A stretch of DNA of 64,000 bases from Citrobacter koseri (GTDB taxonomy: Bacteria; Pseudomonadota; Gammaproteobacteria; Enterobacterales; Enterobacteriaceae), in contig UAVY01000006.1 in the NCBI GenBank assembly GCA_900446925.1, positions 15,266 to 79,265 on the forward strand. Direction: 5' to 3'. Position 1 is the stretch's first letter. Every line of letters starts with the position of its first letter. The notes under the pieces were generated by a model. It was given only the letters and a program-made list of their open reading frames with translations. It was not told the DNA's origin and ran no database searches. Positions 16,375 through 29,367 of this stretch are shown here, one piece after another. Made by a program: the position numbers and the translations under genes.

Positions 16375-17049
16375 ATGGATCTCGCGTCGCTACGCGCTCA
16401 ACAAATTGAACTCGCCTCGTCGGTGATCCGCGAGGATCGCCTTGATAACGATCCGCCGGATCTGATCGCCGGGGCGGATGTTGGGTTCGAGCAGGGCGGG
16501 GGAAGTGACGCGAGCGGCGATGGTGCTGTTGACGTATCCAGCGCTTGAGCTGGTGGAATACAAAGTGGCGCGTATCGCCACTACCATGCCGTATATCCCC
16601 GGCTTCCTCTCCCTTTCGCGAGTATCCTGCGCTGTTGGCGGCGTGGGAACAGCTGTCACAAAAACCGGATTTAGTCTTTGTCGATGGGCACGGTATCTCC
16701 CACCCGCGTCGTCTGGGGGTGGCAAGCCACTTTGGATTGATGATGGATGTACCCCACCATCGGCGTAGCGAAAAAACGGCTGTGCGGCAAGTTTGAGCCG
16801 CTTTCCGCCGAACCTGGCGCGCTGGCCCCGCTGATGGACAAAGGCGAGCAGTTAGCCTGGGTCTGGCGCAGCAAAGCGCGCTGTAACCCGCTGTTTATCG
16901 CGACCGGACATCGCGTGAGTACCGATAGCGCGTTGGCGTGGGTGCAGCGCTGTATGCAAGGCTACCGTCTGCCGGAACCGACGCGCTGGGCGGATGCGGT
17001 GGCATCAGAGCGTCCGGCGTTTGTGCGCTGGCAAGCAAATCACCGCTGA
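16375..17049 (+). CDS. nfi: Endonuclease V
   Basis: Nicks DNA next to deaminated bases such as hypoxanthine. The start ATG at 16375 follows a TAAGGAG ribosome site. Catalytic and wedge motifs are visible: [38 protein letters not shown] and [11 protein letters not shown]. Extra bases near 16500 (G), 16616 (C) and 16754 (C) break the frame. Correction gives exactly 223 residues, the E. coli length. Downstream is yjaG. Confidence 0.94.
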
Positions 17050-17092
17050 TTCAGGTACACTGGCGGCTCATTTCTGATTTCGAGAATTCAAC

Positions 17093-17684
17093 ATGTTACA
17101 AAACCCGATTCATCTGCGTCTGGAACGCCTGGAAAGCTGGCAGCACGTCACCTTTATGGCTTGTTTGTGCGAGCGTATGTATCCGAACTATGCCATGTTT
17201 CTGTCAGCAGACGGGTTTTGGCGATGGGCAGGTGTACCGCCGAATCCTGGATCTCATCTGGGAAACGCTGACGGTGAAAGATGCGAAGGTCAATTTTGAC
17301 AGCCAGCTGGAAAAGTTTGAGGAAGCGATTCCGGCTGCTGACGATTTTGATCTGTACGGCGTTTACCCGGCGATTGATGCCTGCGTTGCATTAAGCGAGT
17401 TAATGCATTCTCGTCTCAGTGGCGAAACGCTGGAACATGCCATTGAGGTCAGTAAGACATCCATTACCACGGTTGCGATGCTGGAAATGACTCAGGCTGG
17501 TCGAGAAATGACCGATGAAGAGCTCAAAGAAAACCCGGCTGTTGAACAGGAATGGGACATTCAGTGGGAAATATTCCGACTTTTGGCCGACTGCGAAGAA
17601 CGCGATATTGAGCTGATAAAAGGGCTTCGGGCAGACCTGCGCGAGGCCGGTGAGAGCAATATCGGTATAAATTTTGAGCAATGA
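17093..17684 (+). CDS. yjaG: DUF416 family protein YjaG
   Basis: Conserved soluble protein of unknown function (DUF416), long linked by position to hupA. Start MLQNPIHLRLERLESWQHVT; the body is acidic and helical. One extra T near 17200 breaks the frame after NYAMF. Removal joins it to CQQTGFGDGQVYRRIL and gives 196 residues, as in E. coli. The last residues are SNIGINFEQ. Confidence 0.92.
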
Positions 17685-17737
17685 CACCAGAAAACGTGAT
17701 TTAACGCCTGATTTGTCGTGCCTGGAGGCTTCCCTTC

Positions 17738-17768
17738 CGCCCCCCGTCTGGTCTACATTTGGGGGGCG
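17738..17768. other. Inverted repeat upstream of hupA
   Basis: CGCCCCCC and GGGGGGCG form an 8-bp GC stem around a 15-base loop, 100-130 bases upstream of hupA. It is followed by A, not T, on the plus strand, so it is not a classical terminator for yjaG. Role unknown. Confidence 0.45.
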
Positions 17769-17870
17769 AAAAAAAGTGGCTATCGGTGCGTGTATGCAGG
17801 AGAGTGCTTTTCTGGCATTTCCGTCGCACTCGATGCTTAGCAAGCGATAAACACATTGTAAGGATAACTT

Positions 17871-18144
17871 ATGAACAAGACTCAACTGATTGATGTAATT
17901 GCAGACAAAGCAGAACTGTCCAAAACCCAGGCTAAAGCTGCTCTGGAATCCACTCCTGGCTGCTATTACTGAGTCTCTGAAAGAAGGCGATGCTGTACAA
18001 CTGGTTGGTTTCGGTACCTTCAAAGTGAACCACCGCGCTGAGCGTACTGGCCGCAACCCGCAGACCGGTAAAGAAATCAAAATCGCTGCAGCGAATGTAC
18101 CGGCGTTTGTTTCTGGTAAAGCACTGAAAGACGCAGTTAAGTAA
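17871..18144 (+). CDS. hupA: Nucleoid protein HU alpha
   Basis: HU-alpha is a small DNA-bending nucleoid protein that acts as a homodimer or a heterodimer with HupB. Start [20 protein letters not shown] behind TAAGGATAAC. The DNA-binding arm [19 protein letters not shown] is perfect and the end is [12 protein letters not shown]. One extra C near 17955 breaks the frame; removing it gives 90 residues, identical in length to E. coli. The terminator for this gene lies inside the annotated start region of yjaH. Confidence 0.96.
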
Positions 18145-18149
18145 TTCGC

Positions 18150-18848
18150 GTGGCAGTGAACAGTTTTAATGAAGGGGCGCTCTCGCCCCTTTTGTCTGTC
18201 TGGCGTCGTATGCTGACGTTGGCAGGCGCGCTGTTGCTGTCCGCTTGTAGCCATAACACGACGCTTCCACCGTTTACGGCCAGCGGTTATGTTGACGACC
18301 AGGGTGCGGTACGCATCTGGCGTAAAGATTCCAGTGATGGCGTCCATCTGCTCTCGGTCTTTAGCCCGTGGCGTAACGGCAGCACCACAACCAGCGAATA
18401 CCGCTGGCAGGGCGACATGCTCTCCCTGATTGAACTCAATATTTACAGCAAACCTTCTGAACATATTCGCGCACGCTTCGACGATCATGGCGAGCTCAGT
18501 TTTATGCAGCATGAAGTCGACGGGCAGAAGCAGCAGCTTTCCAGCGACCAGATCGCCTTATACCGCTATCGCGCCAATCAGATCCGCCAGACCAGTGACG
18601 CATTGCGTCAGGGGCGCGTCGTGCTACGTCAGGGACGCTGGCATGCAGACCGCACGGTAACTACCTGCGAAGGCGAAACGTTGAAACCAGATCTGGATGC
18701 GTGGGCTATCAGCCACATAGAGCGACGTCAGCAGCGTTCATCGATAGAGGTGAGTGTGGCATGGCTGGAGGCGCCTGATGGCTCTCAGCTGCTGCTGGTG
18801 GCCAATGAAGACTTCTGCCACTGGCAACCTATAGAGAAGACGTTCTGA
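18150..18848 (+). CDS. yjaH: DUF1481 lipoprotein YjaH
   Basis: Probable outer-membrane lipoprotein of unknown function (DUF1481). The longest open frame starts at GTG 18150 and gives 232 residues, matching the usual annotation. A typical lipoprotein signal (WRRMLTLAGALLLSAC) ends in a lipobox with Cys at about residue 33, which is late. The hupA terminator hairpin (18172-18194) falls inside codons 8-15. A start at the in-frame TTG near 18192 (MSVWRRML) or ATG 18210 would give a shorter signal peptide and escape the hairpin. The body is soluble, with a C-terminal VSVAWLEAPDGSQLLLVAN strand pair. No catalytic motif is seen. Confidence 0.85.
   Translation: MAVNSFNEGALSPLLSVWRRMLTLAGALLLSACSHNTTLPPFTASGYVDDQGAVRIWRKDSSDGVHLLSVFSPWRNGSTTTSEYRWQGDMLSLIELNIYSKPSEHIRARFDDHGELSFMQHEVDGQKQQLSSDQIALYRYRANQIRQTSDALRQGRVVLRQGRWHADRTVTTCEGETLKPDLDAWAISHIERRQQRSSIEVSVAWLEAPDGSQLLLVANEDFCHWQPIEKTF
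18172..18194 (+). terminator. hupA terminator
   Basis: AGGGGCG, loop CTCT, CGCCCCT, then TTTT. Lies 28 bases after the hupA stop and inside the annotated 5' end of yjaH. Confidence 0.85.
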
Positions 18849-18850
18849 TG

Positions 18851-18921
18851 ATTGCCGGATGGCGGCTTGCGTCTTATCCGGCCTACAGTTGCTCTCCATA
18901 GGCCGGATAAGAGGTGTCAGC
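18851..18921. repeat. REP pair between yjaH and purD
   Basis: Two inverted REP units (GCCGGATGGCGG, GCCTAC and GGCCGGATAAG) fill the gap between convergent yjaH and purD. Confidence 0.88.
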
Positions 18922-18922
18922 G

Positions 18923-20214
18923 TTAGTTTTGCTCGCGTTCGATCGCGCGCCAGCCGATATCTTTGCGGCTAAAGCAGTTATCCCAGTGGATATCTGCCAT
19001 CAGCGCGTAGGCACGCTGCTGTGCTTCGGCAACGGTATGGCCTAGCGCAGTGGCGCACAGTACGCGACCGCCGCTTGTAACGACCCGGTCATCTTCCGCC
19101 AGTTTGGTTCCGGCATGGAATACCTTACCGTCCGCCACCTCTTCCAGCGGCAGACCGTGGATCACATCGCCTGTGCGGTAGTCGCCCGGATAACCGCCAG
19201 CCGCCATCACCACGCCGAGCGATGCGCGCTCATCCCACTCAGACGTTTTCACGTCCAGCTTACCGTCGCAGGCAGCCAGACAAAGTTCAACCAGATCGGA
19301 TTTCATACGCAGCATGATTGGCTGGGTTTCCGGGTCGCCAAAGCGGCAGTTGAATTCGATAACTTTCGGGTTGCCCTGTTTATCGATCATCAGCCCGGCG
19401 TACAGGAAGCCGGTATAAGTATTGCCTTCCGCCGCCATGCCTTTTACGGTTGGCCAAATGATGCGCTCCATCGTGCGCTGATGAACCTCGTCGGTCACCA
19501 CCGGCGCCGGGGAGTAAGCGCCCATACCGCCGGTATTCAGCCCGGTATCGCCATCGCCGACGCGTTTGTGATCCTGGCTGGTGGCCATTGGCAACACATG
19601 TTCGCCATCGACCATCACGATGAAGCTCGCTTCTTCACCGTCGAGGAACTCTTCGATCACGATACGGTGTCCCGCGTCGCCAAACGCGTTACCCGCCAGC
19701 ATGTCATGAACGGCGGCTTCGGCCTCGCTCAGCGTCATCGCCACAATCACGCCTTTCCCGGCAGCCAGTCCGTCGGCTTTAATGACGATCGGCGCGCCTT
19801 TCTCACGCAGGTAAGCCAGCGCGGGTTCGATCTCCGTGAAGTTCTGGTACTCCGCCGTCGGAATCTGGTGACGGGCGAGGAAATCCTTGGTGAAGGCTTT
19901 GGAGCCTTCCAGCTGTGCGGCGCCTTCGGTTGGGCCAAAGATTTTCAGGCCAGCGGCGCGGAAAGTATCCACCACGCCTTTCACCAGCGGCGCTTCCGGG
20001 CCGACGATGGTCAGATCGATCTTCTCGTTCTGGGCAAAGCTCAGCAGTGCCGGAATATCCGTGACGCCAATAGCGACGTTTTGCAGCGCCGGTTCCAGCG
20101 CTGTTCCGGCGTTACCTGGCGCGACATACACGGTTTCAACCTGCGGTGATTGCGCCGCTTTCCACGCCAGGGGCGTGTTCGCGCCCCGCCGTTGCCGATT
20201 ACTAATACTTTCAT
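18923..20214 (-). CDS. purD: Phosphoribosylamine-glycine ligase
   Basis: ATP-grasp enzyme (GARS) for the second step of purine synthesis. Start MKVLVIGNGG at 20214. Landmarks are IVGPEAPLVKGVVD, IVIKADGLAAGKGV and FNCRFGDPETQ, and it ends WRAIEREQN. Extra bases near 20179 and 20188 break the frame within the first 20 codons, so the uninterrupted frame begins only at MYVAPGNAGT. Removing both restores 429 residues, as in E. coli. It follows purH by 15 bases in the PurR-controlled operon. Confidence 0.96.
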
Positions 20215-20229
20215 TGTCTGCTCCGTGAA

Positions 20230-21823
20230 TTAATGGCGGAAGTGACGCATGTCGGTGAAGATCATCGCGATGCCGTGTTCGTCAGCGGCGGCAATGACTT
20301 CATCATCACGGATGGAGCCACCGGGCTGGATCACGCAGCTCACGCCAACGGCGGCCGCAGCATCAATACCGTCGCGGAACGGGAAGAACGCGTCAGAGGC
20401 CATTGCGGAACCTTTTACTTCCAGGCCTTCATCGCCCGCTTTAATACCGGCGATCTCTTCGCGGAATAAACGCGGCTCATCTGGCCCGCGCCAATACCGA
20501 TAGTCATATTCTCTTTCGCGTACACAATCGCGTTGGATTTCACAAATTTTGCTACTTTCCAGCAGAACAGCGCGTCACGCAGTTCCTGCTCGCTCGGCTG
20601 ACGTTTGGTTACCACGCGCAGTTCGCCTTCGGTCACCATACCCAGGTCACGATCCTGAACCAGCAGGCCGCCGTTAACGCGTTTGAAGTCCAGGCCCGGC
20701 ACACGCTGTGCCCACTGGCCGCAGGTCAGGACGCGCACGTTCTGTTTGGCGGCGGTAATCTTCAGGGCGTCTTCAGATGCGGAAGGCGCAATGATCACTT
20801 CAACAAACTGACGGGAGATGATGGCCTGTGCCGTTTCGGCATCCAGTTCGCGGTTAAACGCGATGATGCCGCCGAATGCGGAGGTCGGGTCAGTCTTGTA
20901 TGCTCGATCGTAAGCGTCGAGAATAGAAGTGCTTACCGCCACGCCACACGGGTTAGCGTGCTTCACGATGACGCAGGCGGGCTCGCTGAACTCTTTCACA
21001 CACTCCAGCGCCGCATCGGTATCGGCGATATTGTTGTAGGAGAGCGCTTTGCCCTGTACCTGCTGCGCGGTCGCAACAGATGCTTCTTGCACATTCTCTT
21101 CTATATAGAAGGCTGCCTGCTGGTGGCTGTTTTCGCCGTAGCGCATATCCTGCTTCTTAATGAAGTTCAGATTCAGGGTACGCGGAAGCGGCCAGCGGCC
21201 TCTTTGCTTTCACTGTGATATGCCGGAACCATGCTGCCGAAGTAGTTGGCAATCATGCTGTCGTAGGCAGCGGTGTGTTCGAAGGCTTTAATGGCGAGAT
21301 CGAAACGGGTATTCAAGGGTCAGAGAACCGTCGTTGCTATCCATCTCTTTAATAATGGCGTCGTAGTCGCTGCTCTTTACAACGATAGCGACATCTTTAT
21401 GGTTCTTGGCAGCGGAGCGCACCATGGTCGGGCCGCCGATATCAATGTTCTCTACGGCATCTTCCAGCGAGCAACCTTCACCGAGCGACAGTCTGGGCGA
21501 ACGGGTACAAGTTAACAACAACCATATCGATTGGCGCGATACCGTGTTGTCCCATAATTCCGTCATCCCTGACCACGGCGACCGAGAATACCGCCGTGTA
21601 CTTTCGGATGCAGGGTCTTCACGCGTCCATCCATCATTTCCGGGAAACCGGTGTAATCGGAAACTTCGGTCACCGGCAGACCTTTATCTGCTAACAGACG
21701 GGCAGTGCCCCCTGTAGACAGCAGCTCCACACCGCGTGCGGAAAGTGCCTGGGCGAATTCGACGATACCGGCCTTGTCAGAAACACTGAGCAGAGCGCGG
21801 CGGACTGGACGACGTTGTTGCAT
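20230..21823 (-). CDS. purH: Bifunctional AICAR transformylase / IMP cyclohydrolase
   Basis: Catalyses the last two steps to IMP. The N-terminal cyclohydrolase domain (residues 1-200) starts [20 protein letters not shown]. The transformylase part carries [23 protein letters not shown] and the C-terminal TDMRHFRH. Frame changes are extra bases near 21568, 21487, 21313, a missing C near 21188, and an extra AG near 20485. The net correction gives exactly 529 residues, as in E. coli. It is led by a PurR box and a strong leader hairpin. Confidence 0.96.
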
Positions 21824-21855
21824 GGTAAATCCCCTGGATTTGACTATTACAGAGA

Positions 21856-21893
21856 GCGTTAGCTGAATTTTTCGTGAAAAACTCAGCTAACGC
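21856..21893 (-). other. Long hairpin in the purH leader
   Basis: GCGTTAGCTGA A TTTTTC, loop GT, then GAAAAACTCAGCTAACGC: 17 of 18 bases pair, with a 2-base loop. A second small hairpin, GCCCC-TTAC-GGGGC, abuts it at 21892-21905. Both lie between the purH promoter and its start codon. No T-run follows, so simple termination is not indicated. Confidence 0.6.
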
Positions 21894-21924
21894 CCCTTAC
21901 GGGGCATCCTTGTTTTGCGGTGGC

Positions 21925-21946
21925 ATTGTAACGAAAACGTTTGCGC
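21925..21946 (-). promoter_or_regulatory. purH promoter -10 and PurR box
   Basis: On the minus strand GCGCAAACGTTTTCGT (21931-21946) matches the PurR consensus ACGCAAACGTTTTCNT at all but the first base. It directly abuts a TACAAT -10 element (21925-21930), so bound PurR would block the promoter of purHD. Confidence 0.85.
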
Positions 21947-21949
21947 AAC

Positions 21950-22128
21950 GCTCGCGAATTTTTCTTTTTCCATTCGATACCCTTTTATTCCTGTATTGAG
22001 CGCGTCTTTATTAAGGAGATATTCAGGAAATGATCGCCAGGATTGTGGATAACTCTGTGTGTAAAAGGGTATAAGGCGGGGTTTTGCTGGGGAATGCAGC
22101 AGTCAGTCATTTTTCTGTCATTTTTCTA
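21950..22128. other. Gap between purH promoter and rrn P1
   Basis: About 180 bases, A/T-rich in part. By analogy with E. coli rrn operons this upstream region should hold an UP element and Fis sites for P1. I cannot place individual Fis sites with confidence and I see no gene. Confidence 0.4.
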
Positions 22129-22156
22129 TTGCGGCCTGCGGAGAACTCCCTATAAT
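22129..22156 (+). promoter_or_regulatory. rRNA operon promoter P1
   Basis: TTGCGG, 16-base spacer, TATAAT, followed by the GC-rich discriminator GCGCCTCC. The 16-base spacer and GC discriminator are typical of stringently controlled rrn P1. Confidence 0.9.
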
Positions 22157-22237
22157 GCGCCTCCATCGACACGGCGGATGTGAATCACTTCACACAAACA
22201 GCCGGTTGATTAAAGAGAAAAATCCTGAAATTCAGGG

Positions 22238-22265
22238 TTGACTCTGAAAGAGGAAAGCGTAATAT
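22238..22265 (+). promoter_or_regulatory. rRNA operon promoter P2
   Basis: TTGACT, 16-base spacer, TAATAT, about 110 bases after P1, as in E. coli rrn operons. Confidence 0.85.
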
Positions 22266-22283
22266 ACGCCACCTCGCGACAGA

Positions 22284-22315
22284 GCGCTAAAGCGCGTCGC
22301 AACTGCTCTTTAACA
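22284..22315 (+). promoter_or_regulatory. rrn leader boxB and boxA antitermination site
   Basis: A small GCGCTAAAGCGC stem (boxB-like) precedes TGCTCTTTAACA at 22304-22315, the rrn boxA recognised by NusB-NusE (S10) for rRNA antitermination. Confidence 0.85.
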
Positions 22316-22445
22316 ATTTATCAGACAATCTGTGTGGGCACTCAAAGTGACATGGATTCTTAATGTCTTCGGACAATAAATGAATACCAAGTCTCTGAGT
22401 GAACACGTAATTCATTACGAAGTTTAATTCACGAGCATCAAACTT

Positions 22446-23998
<1,553 letters not shown>

Positions 23999-24083
23999 CC
24001 TTAAAGAACCTGCCTTTGCAGTGTCCACACAGATTGTCTGATGAAAAGAAAGAAGCAAGGCGTCTTGCGATTGAGACTTCAGT

Positions 24084-24159
24084 GTCCCCTTCGTCTAGAG
24101 GCCCAGGACACCGCCCTTTCACGGCGGTAACAGGGGTTCGAATCCCCTAGGGGACGCCA
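24084..24159 (+). tRNA. gltT: tRNA-Glu (TTC)
   Basis: A 76-base cloverleaf starting GTCCCCTTCG and ending in an encoded CCA. The anticodon TTC lies at 24118-24120 in the loop CTTTCAC. It sits in the 16S-23S spacer, as in E. coli rrnB, C, E and G. The exact symbol is uncertain; position suggests the rrnE copy. Confidence 0.96.
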
Positions 24160-24232
24160 CTTGCTGGTTCGTGAGTGAAAGTCACCTGCCTTAATATCTC
24201 AAAACTCATCTTCGGGTGACGTTTGAGATATT

Positions 24233-24245
24233 TGCTCTTTAAAAA
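24233..24245 (+). promoter_or_regulatory. Spacer boxA before 23S
   Basis: TGCTCTTTAAAAA repeats the leader boxA about 100 bases before 23S, the usual second NusB-S10 loading site. The rest of the spacer (24160-24346) holds the RNase III stem flank of 23S. Confidence 0.75.
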
Positions 24246-24346
24246 TCTGGATCAAGCTGAAAATTGAAACGACACACGTAAAGTGTGTATGAGTCTCTCA
24301 AATTTTCGCAACGCGAAATGTTTCACGAAACATCTTCGGGTTGTGA

Positions 24347-27266
<2,920 letters not shown>

Positions 27267-27361
27267 ACAACGCCGAAGATGTTTTGGCGGACTGAGAGGA
27301 CGATTTTCAGCCTGATTACAGATTAGAGTTTAATGCCGGAGGCATTAGACCGAACAGAATT

Positions 27362-27482
27362 TGCCTGGCGGCCGTAGCGCGGTGGTCCCACCTGACCCCA
27401 TGCCGAACTCAGAAGTGAAACGCCGTAGCGCCGATGGTAGTGTGGGGTCTTCCCCATGCGAGAGTAGGGAACTGCCAGGCAT
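27362..27482 (+). rRNA. rrf: 5S ribosomal RNA
   Basis: Begins TGCCTGGCGGCCGTAGCGC and ends CTGCCAGGCAT. It measures 121 bases, one more than E. coli; the extra T is in GGGTCTTCCCC near 27450. Confidence 0.97.
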
Positions 27483-27495
27483 TAATTAAGTGAAG

Positions 27496-27521
27496 AGGCC
27501 ATCCTGAGGGATGGCCTTTTT
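27496..27521 (+). terminator. rRNA operon terminator
   Basis: AGGCCATCC, loop TGAG, GGATGGCCT, then a T-run, 14 bases after 5S. Matches the usual rrn T1-type terminator. Confidence 0.93.
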
Positions 27522-27538
27522 GCGTTCATGCGTCCGGG

Positions 27539-27574
27539 TGCAGCCGGATGACGGCTGCGCCTTATCGGGCCTAC
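27539..27574. repeat. REP unit overlapping the yjaB stop
   Basis: GCAGCCGGATGACGGCTGCG followed by CCTTATCGGGCCTAC. The final CTA (27571-27573) is the TAG stop codon of yjaB on the minus strand. Confidence 0.8.
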
Positions 27575-28008
27575 GTATGAACCAGATTCAATAACGGATA
27601 CGGTCTGCCAAGATCGTCTACCTCTGAACGTCCTGTCACTTTAAATCCCATCTTTTTGTAGAACCCAACCGCTTGTTCATTCTGTTCGTTAACGTTGGTT
27701 GTTAACTCGGGAGCCAGCGTAATCGCATGATCAACCAGAAATTTCCCTACGCCGCAGCCACGAACGTCGGGATCGACAAACAGGGCATCCATGTGCTGCC
27801 CGGTCAGCAGCATAAACGCGATGGGCTCATCCTGCTCTGTCACTGCCACCCATAACGGCGCTTCTGGTAAAAAAGAACGCACCAGCTCTTCCAGCTCGCT
27901 CCGATAGGATGCAGACAGAAAATGGTGCGTAGCATCGACAGAACGACACCAGATAGCAATCAGTTTTTCCCCTTCATCTTGCCGCGATCGGCGAATACTA
28001 ATAACCAT
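27571..28008 (-). CDS. yjaB: GNAT acetyltransferase YjaB
   Basis: GNAT-fold N-acetyltransferase; the physiological substrate is not established. 145 residues, intact. The acetyl-CoA loop VRGCGVGKFLVDHA (about residues 85-98) and the C-terminal NEQAVGFYKKMGFKVTGRSE are diagnostic. The last residues, LLNLVHT, differ from my memory of E. coli YjaB because the coding sequence runs into a REP element that supplies its stop codon. It lies between the rRNA operon and divergent metA. Confidence 0.94.
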   Translation of the reverse strand: MVISIRRSRQDEGEKLIAIWCRSVDATHHFLSASYRSELEELVRSFLPEAPLWVAVTEQDEPIAFMLLTGQHMDALFVDPDVRGCGVGKFLVDHAITLAPELTTNVNEQNEQAVGFYKKMGFKVTGRSEVDDLGRPYPLLNLVHT

Positions 28009-28114
28009 ATTATCTCCTTTTCTTTGTGCTTATATTCTATCGTAAACACCGCCGGTGAAACTTTCTCACCTTCAACATGCAGGCTCGACATTAGAAGAAT
28101 TTCTGGGTATCTTC

Positions 28115-28146
28115 AGCTATCTGGATGTCTAAACGTTTAAACGTAT
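28115..28146 (+). promoter_or_regulatory. MetJ operator (tandem met boxes)
   Basis: Four contiguous 8-mers resembling AGACGTCT (AGCTATCT, GGATGTCT, AAACGTTT, AAACGTAT) end 20 bases before the metA start. This is the place and form of the E. coli metA MetJ operator. Confidence 0.75.
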
Positions 28147-28165
28147 GTAGTGAGGTTATCAGGTT

Positions 28166-29098
28166 ATGCCAATTCGCGTGCTGGACGAGGCTACCCGCCG
28201 TCAATTTCTTACGTGAGGAAAACGTCTTTGTTATGACGACATCCCGAGCTTCTGGCCAGGAAATTCGTCCGCTGAAGGTGCTTATCCTCAACCTGATGCC
28301 GAAGAAGATCGAAACGGAAAACCAGTTCCTGCGCCTGCTGTCAAACTCACCGCTTCAGGTCGATGTTCAGCTCTTGCGGATTGATGCTCGTGAATCGCGT
28401 AATACACCGGCAGAGCATCTGAACAACTTCTACTGTAACTTCGAGGATATCTGCGATCAGAATTTCGATGGGCTGATTGTCACCGGCGCACCTCTGGGCC
28501 TGGTGGAGTTTAATGATGTTGCGTATTGGCCGCAGATTAAGCAGGTGCTGGAGTGGGCGAAAGATCACGTCACCTCAACGCTGTTTGTCTGTTGGGCGGT
28601 ACAGGCCGCGCTTAATATTCTCTATGGCATTCCGAAGCAAACCCGCACAGATAAACTTTCCGGCGTCTACGAACATCACATCCTTCATCCTCATGCTTTA
28701 CTGACTCGTGGTTTTGATGATTCATTCCTTGCTCCGCACTCACGCTATGCCGACTTCCCGGCGGCGCTGATTCGGGACTATACCGACCTTGAGATCCTCG
28801 CGGAAACCGAAGATGGAGATGCCTACCTGTTCGCCAGCAAAGATAAACGAATCGCGTTTGTAACCGGTCACCCGGAGTACGATGCCCATACGCTGGCCAG
28901 TGAATATTTCCGGGATGTTGAAGCAGGTTTAAGTCCGAATGTACCGTACCAACTATTTCCCGAAAAACGATCCGCAAAACAAACCTCGCGCGACCTGGCG
29001 CAGCCACGGTAATTTGCTGTTTACCAACTGGCTCAACTATTACGTCTACCAGATCACGCCATATGATCTGCGTCACATGAAATCCAACGCTGGATTAA
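28166..29098 (+). CDS. metA: Homoserine O-succinyltransferase
   Basis: First step of methionine synthesis from homoserine. It starts at ATG 28166 (MPIRVLDE). The catalytic Cys motif [12 protein letters not shown] and the His in [13 protein letters not shown] are intact. Extra bases near 28184 (G), 28949 (C) and 29080 (A) break the frame at both ends. Removing the three gives exactly 309 residues as in E. coli, ending DLRHMNPTLD with TAA at 29096. Tandem met boxes upstream imply MetJ control. Confidence 0.95.
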
Positions 29099-29142
29099 TC
29101 TTCTGTAGCGCACGATCCTAAAGCGTTTCAGCATGTTGAAAC

Positions 29143-29166
29143 AGGCACCTTCGGGGTGCCTTTTTT
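29143..29166 (+). terminator. metA terminator
   Basis: GGCACC, loop TTCG, GGTGCC, TTTTTT, 45 bases after the metA stop. Confidence 0.9.
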
Positions 29167-29246
29167 ATTTCTGAAATGCCGCTCATCTTGTAATTAAACT
29201 TTATTTTTATTGTTATCAATAAGTTAATTGATAATTAAATTAAAAA

Positions 29247-29277
29247 TGGAAATTGTTTTTGATTTTGGAATTTAATT
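29247..29277 (+). promoter_or_regulatory. Probable IclR operator of aceBAK
   Basis: The A/T-rich 29180-29340 region closely parallels the E. coli aceB promoter. The stretch starting TGGAAATTGTTTTTG corresponds to the region protected by IclR there. Assigned by analogy; exact borders are uncertain. Confidence 0.5.
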
Positions 29278-29367
29278 GAGTAGTCTTAGTTGTGCTGAAC
29301 GAAAACCACACAACGATCCTTCGTTCGCATTGGGGATGTATTCGGATCAATGACGAGGAGCTGCATA

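Noticed and set aside
17738..17768. Terminator for yjaG
   Set aside because: The GC stem is followed by A, not T, on the plus strand.
17400..18512. Open frame of 370 codons antisense to yjaG, hupA and yjaH
   Set aside because: Spans three conserved plus-strand genes and a terminator; no recognisable domain.
19115..20149. Open frame of 344 codons antisense to purD
   Set aside because: Shadow of purD, low-complexity His/Arg-rich, no domain.
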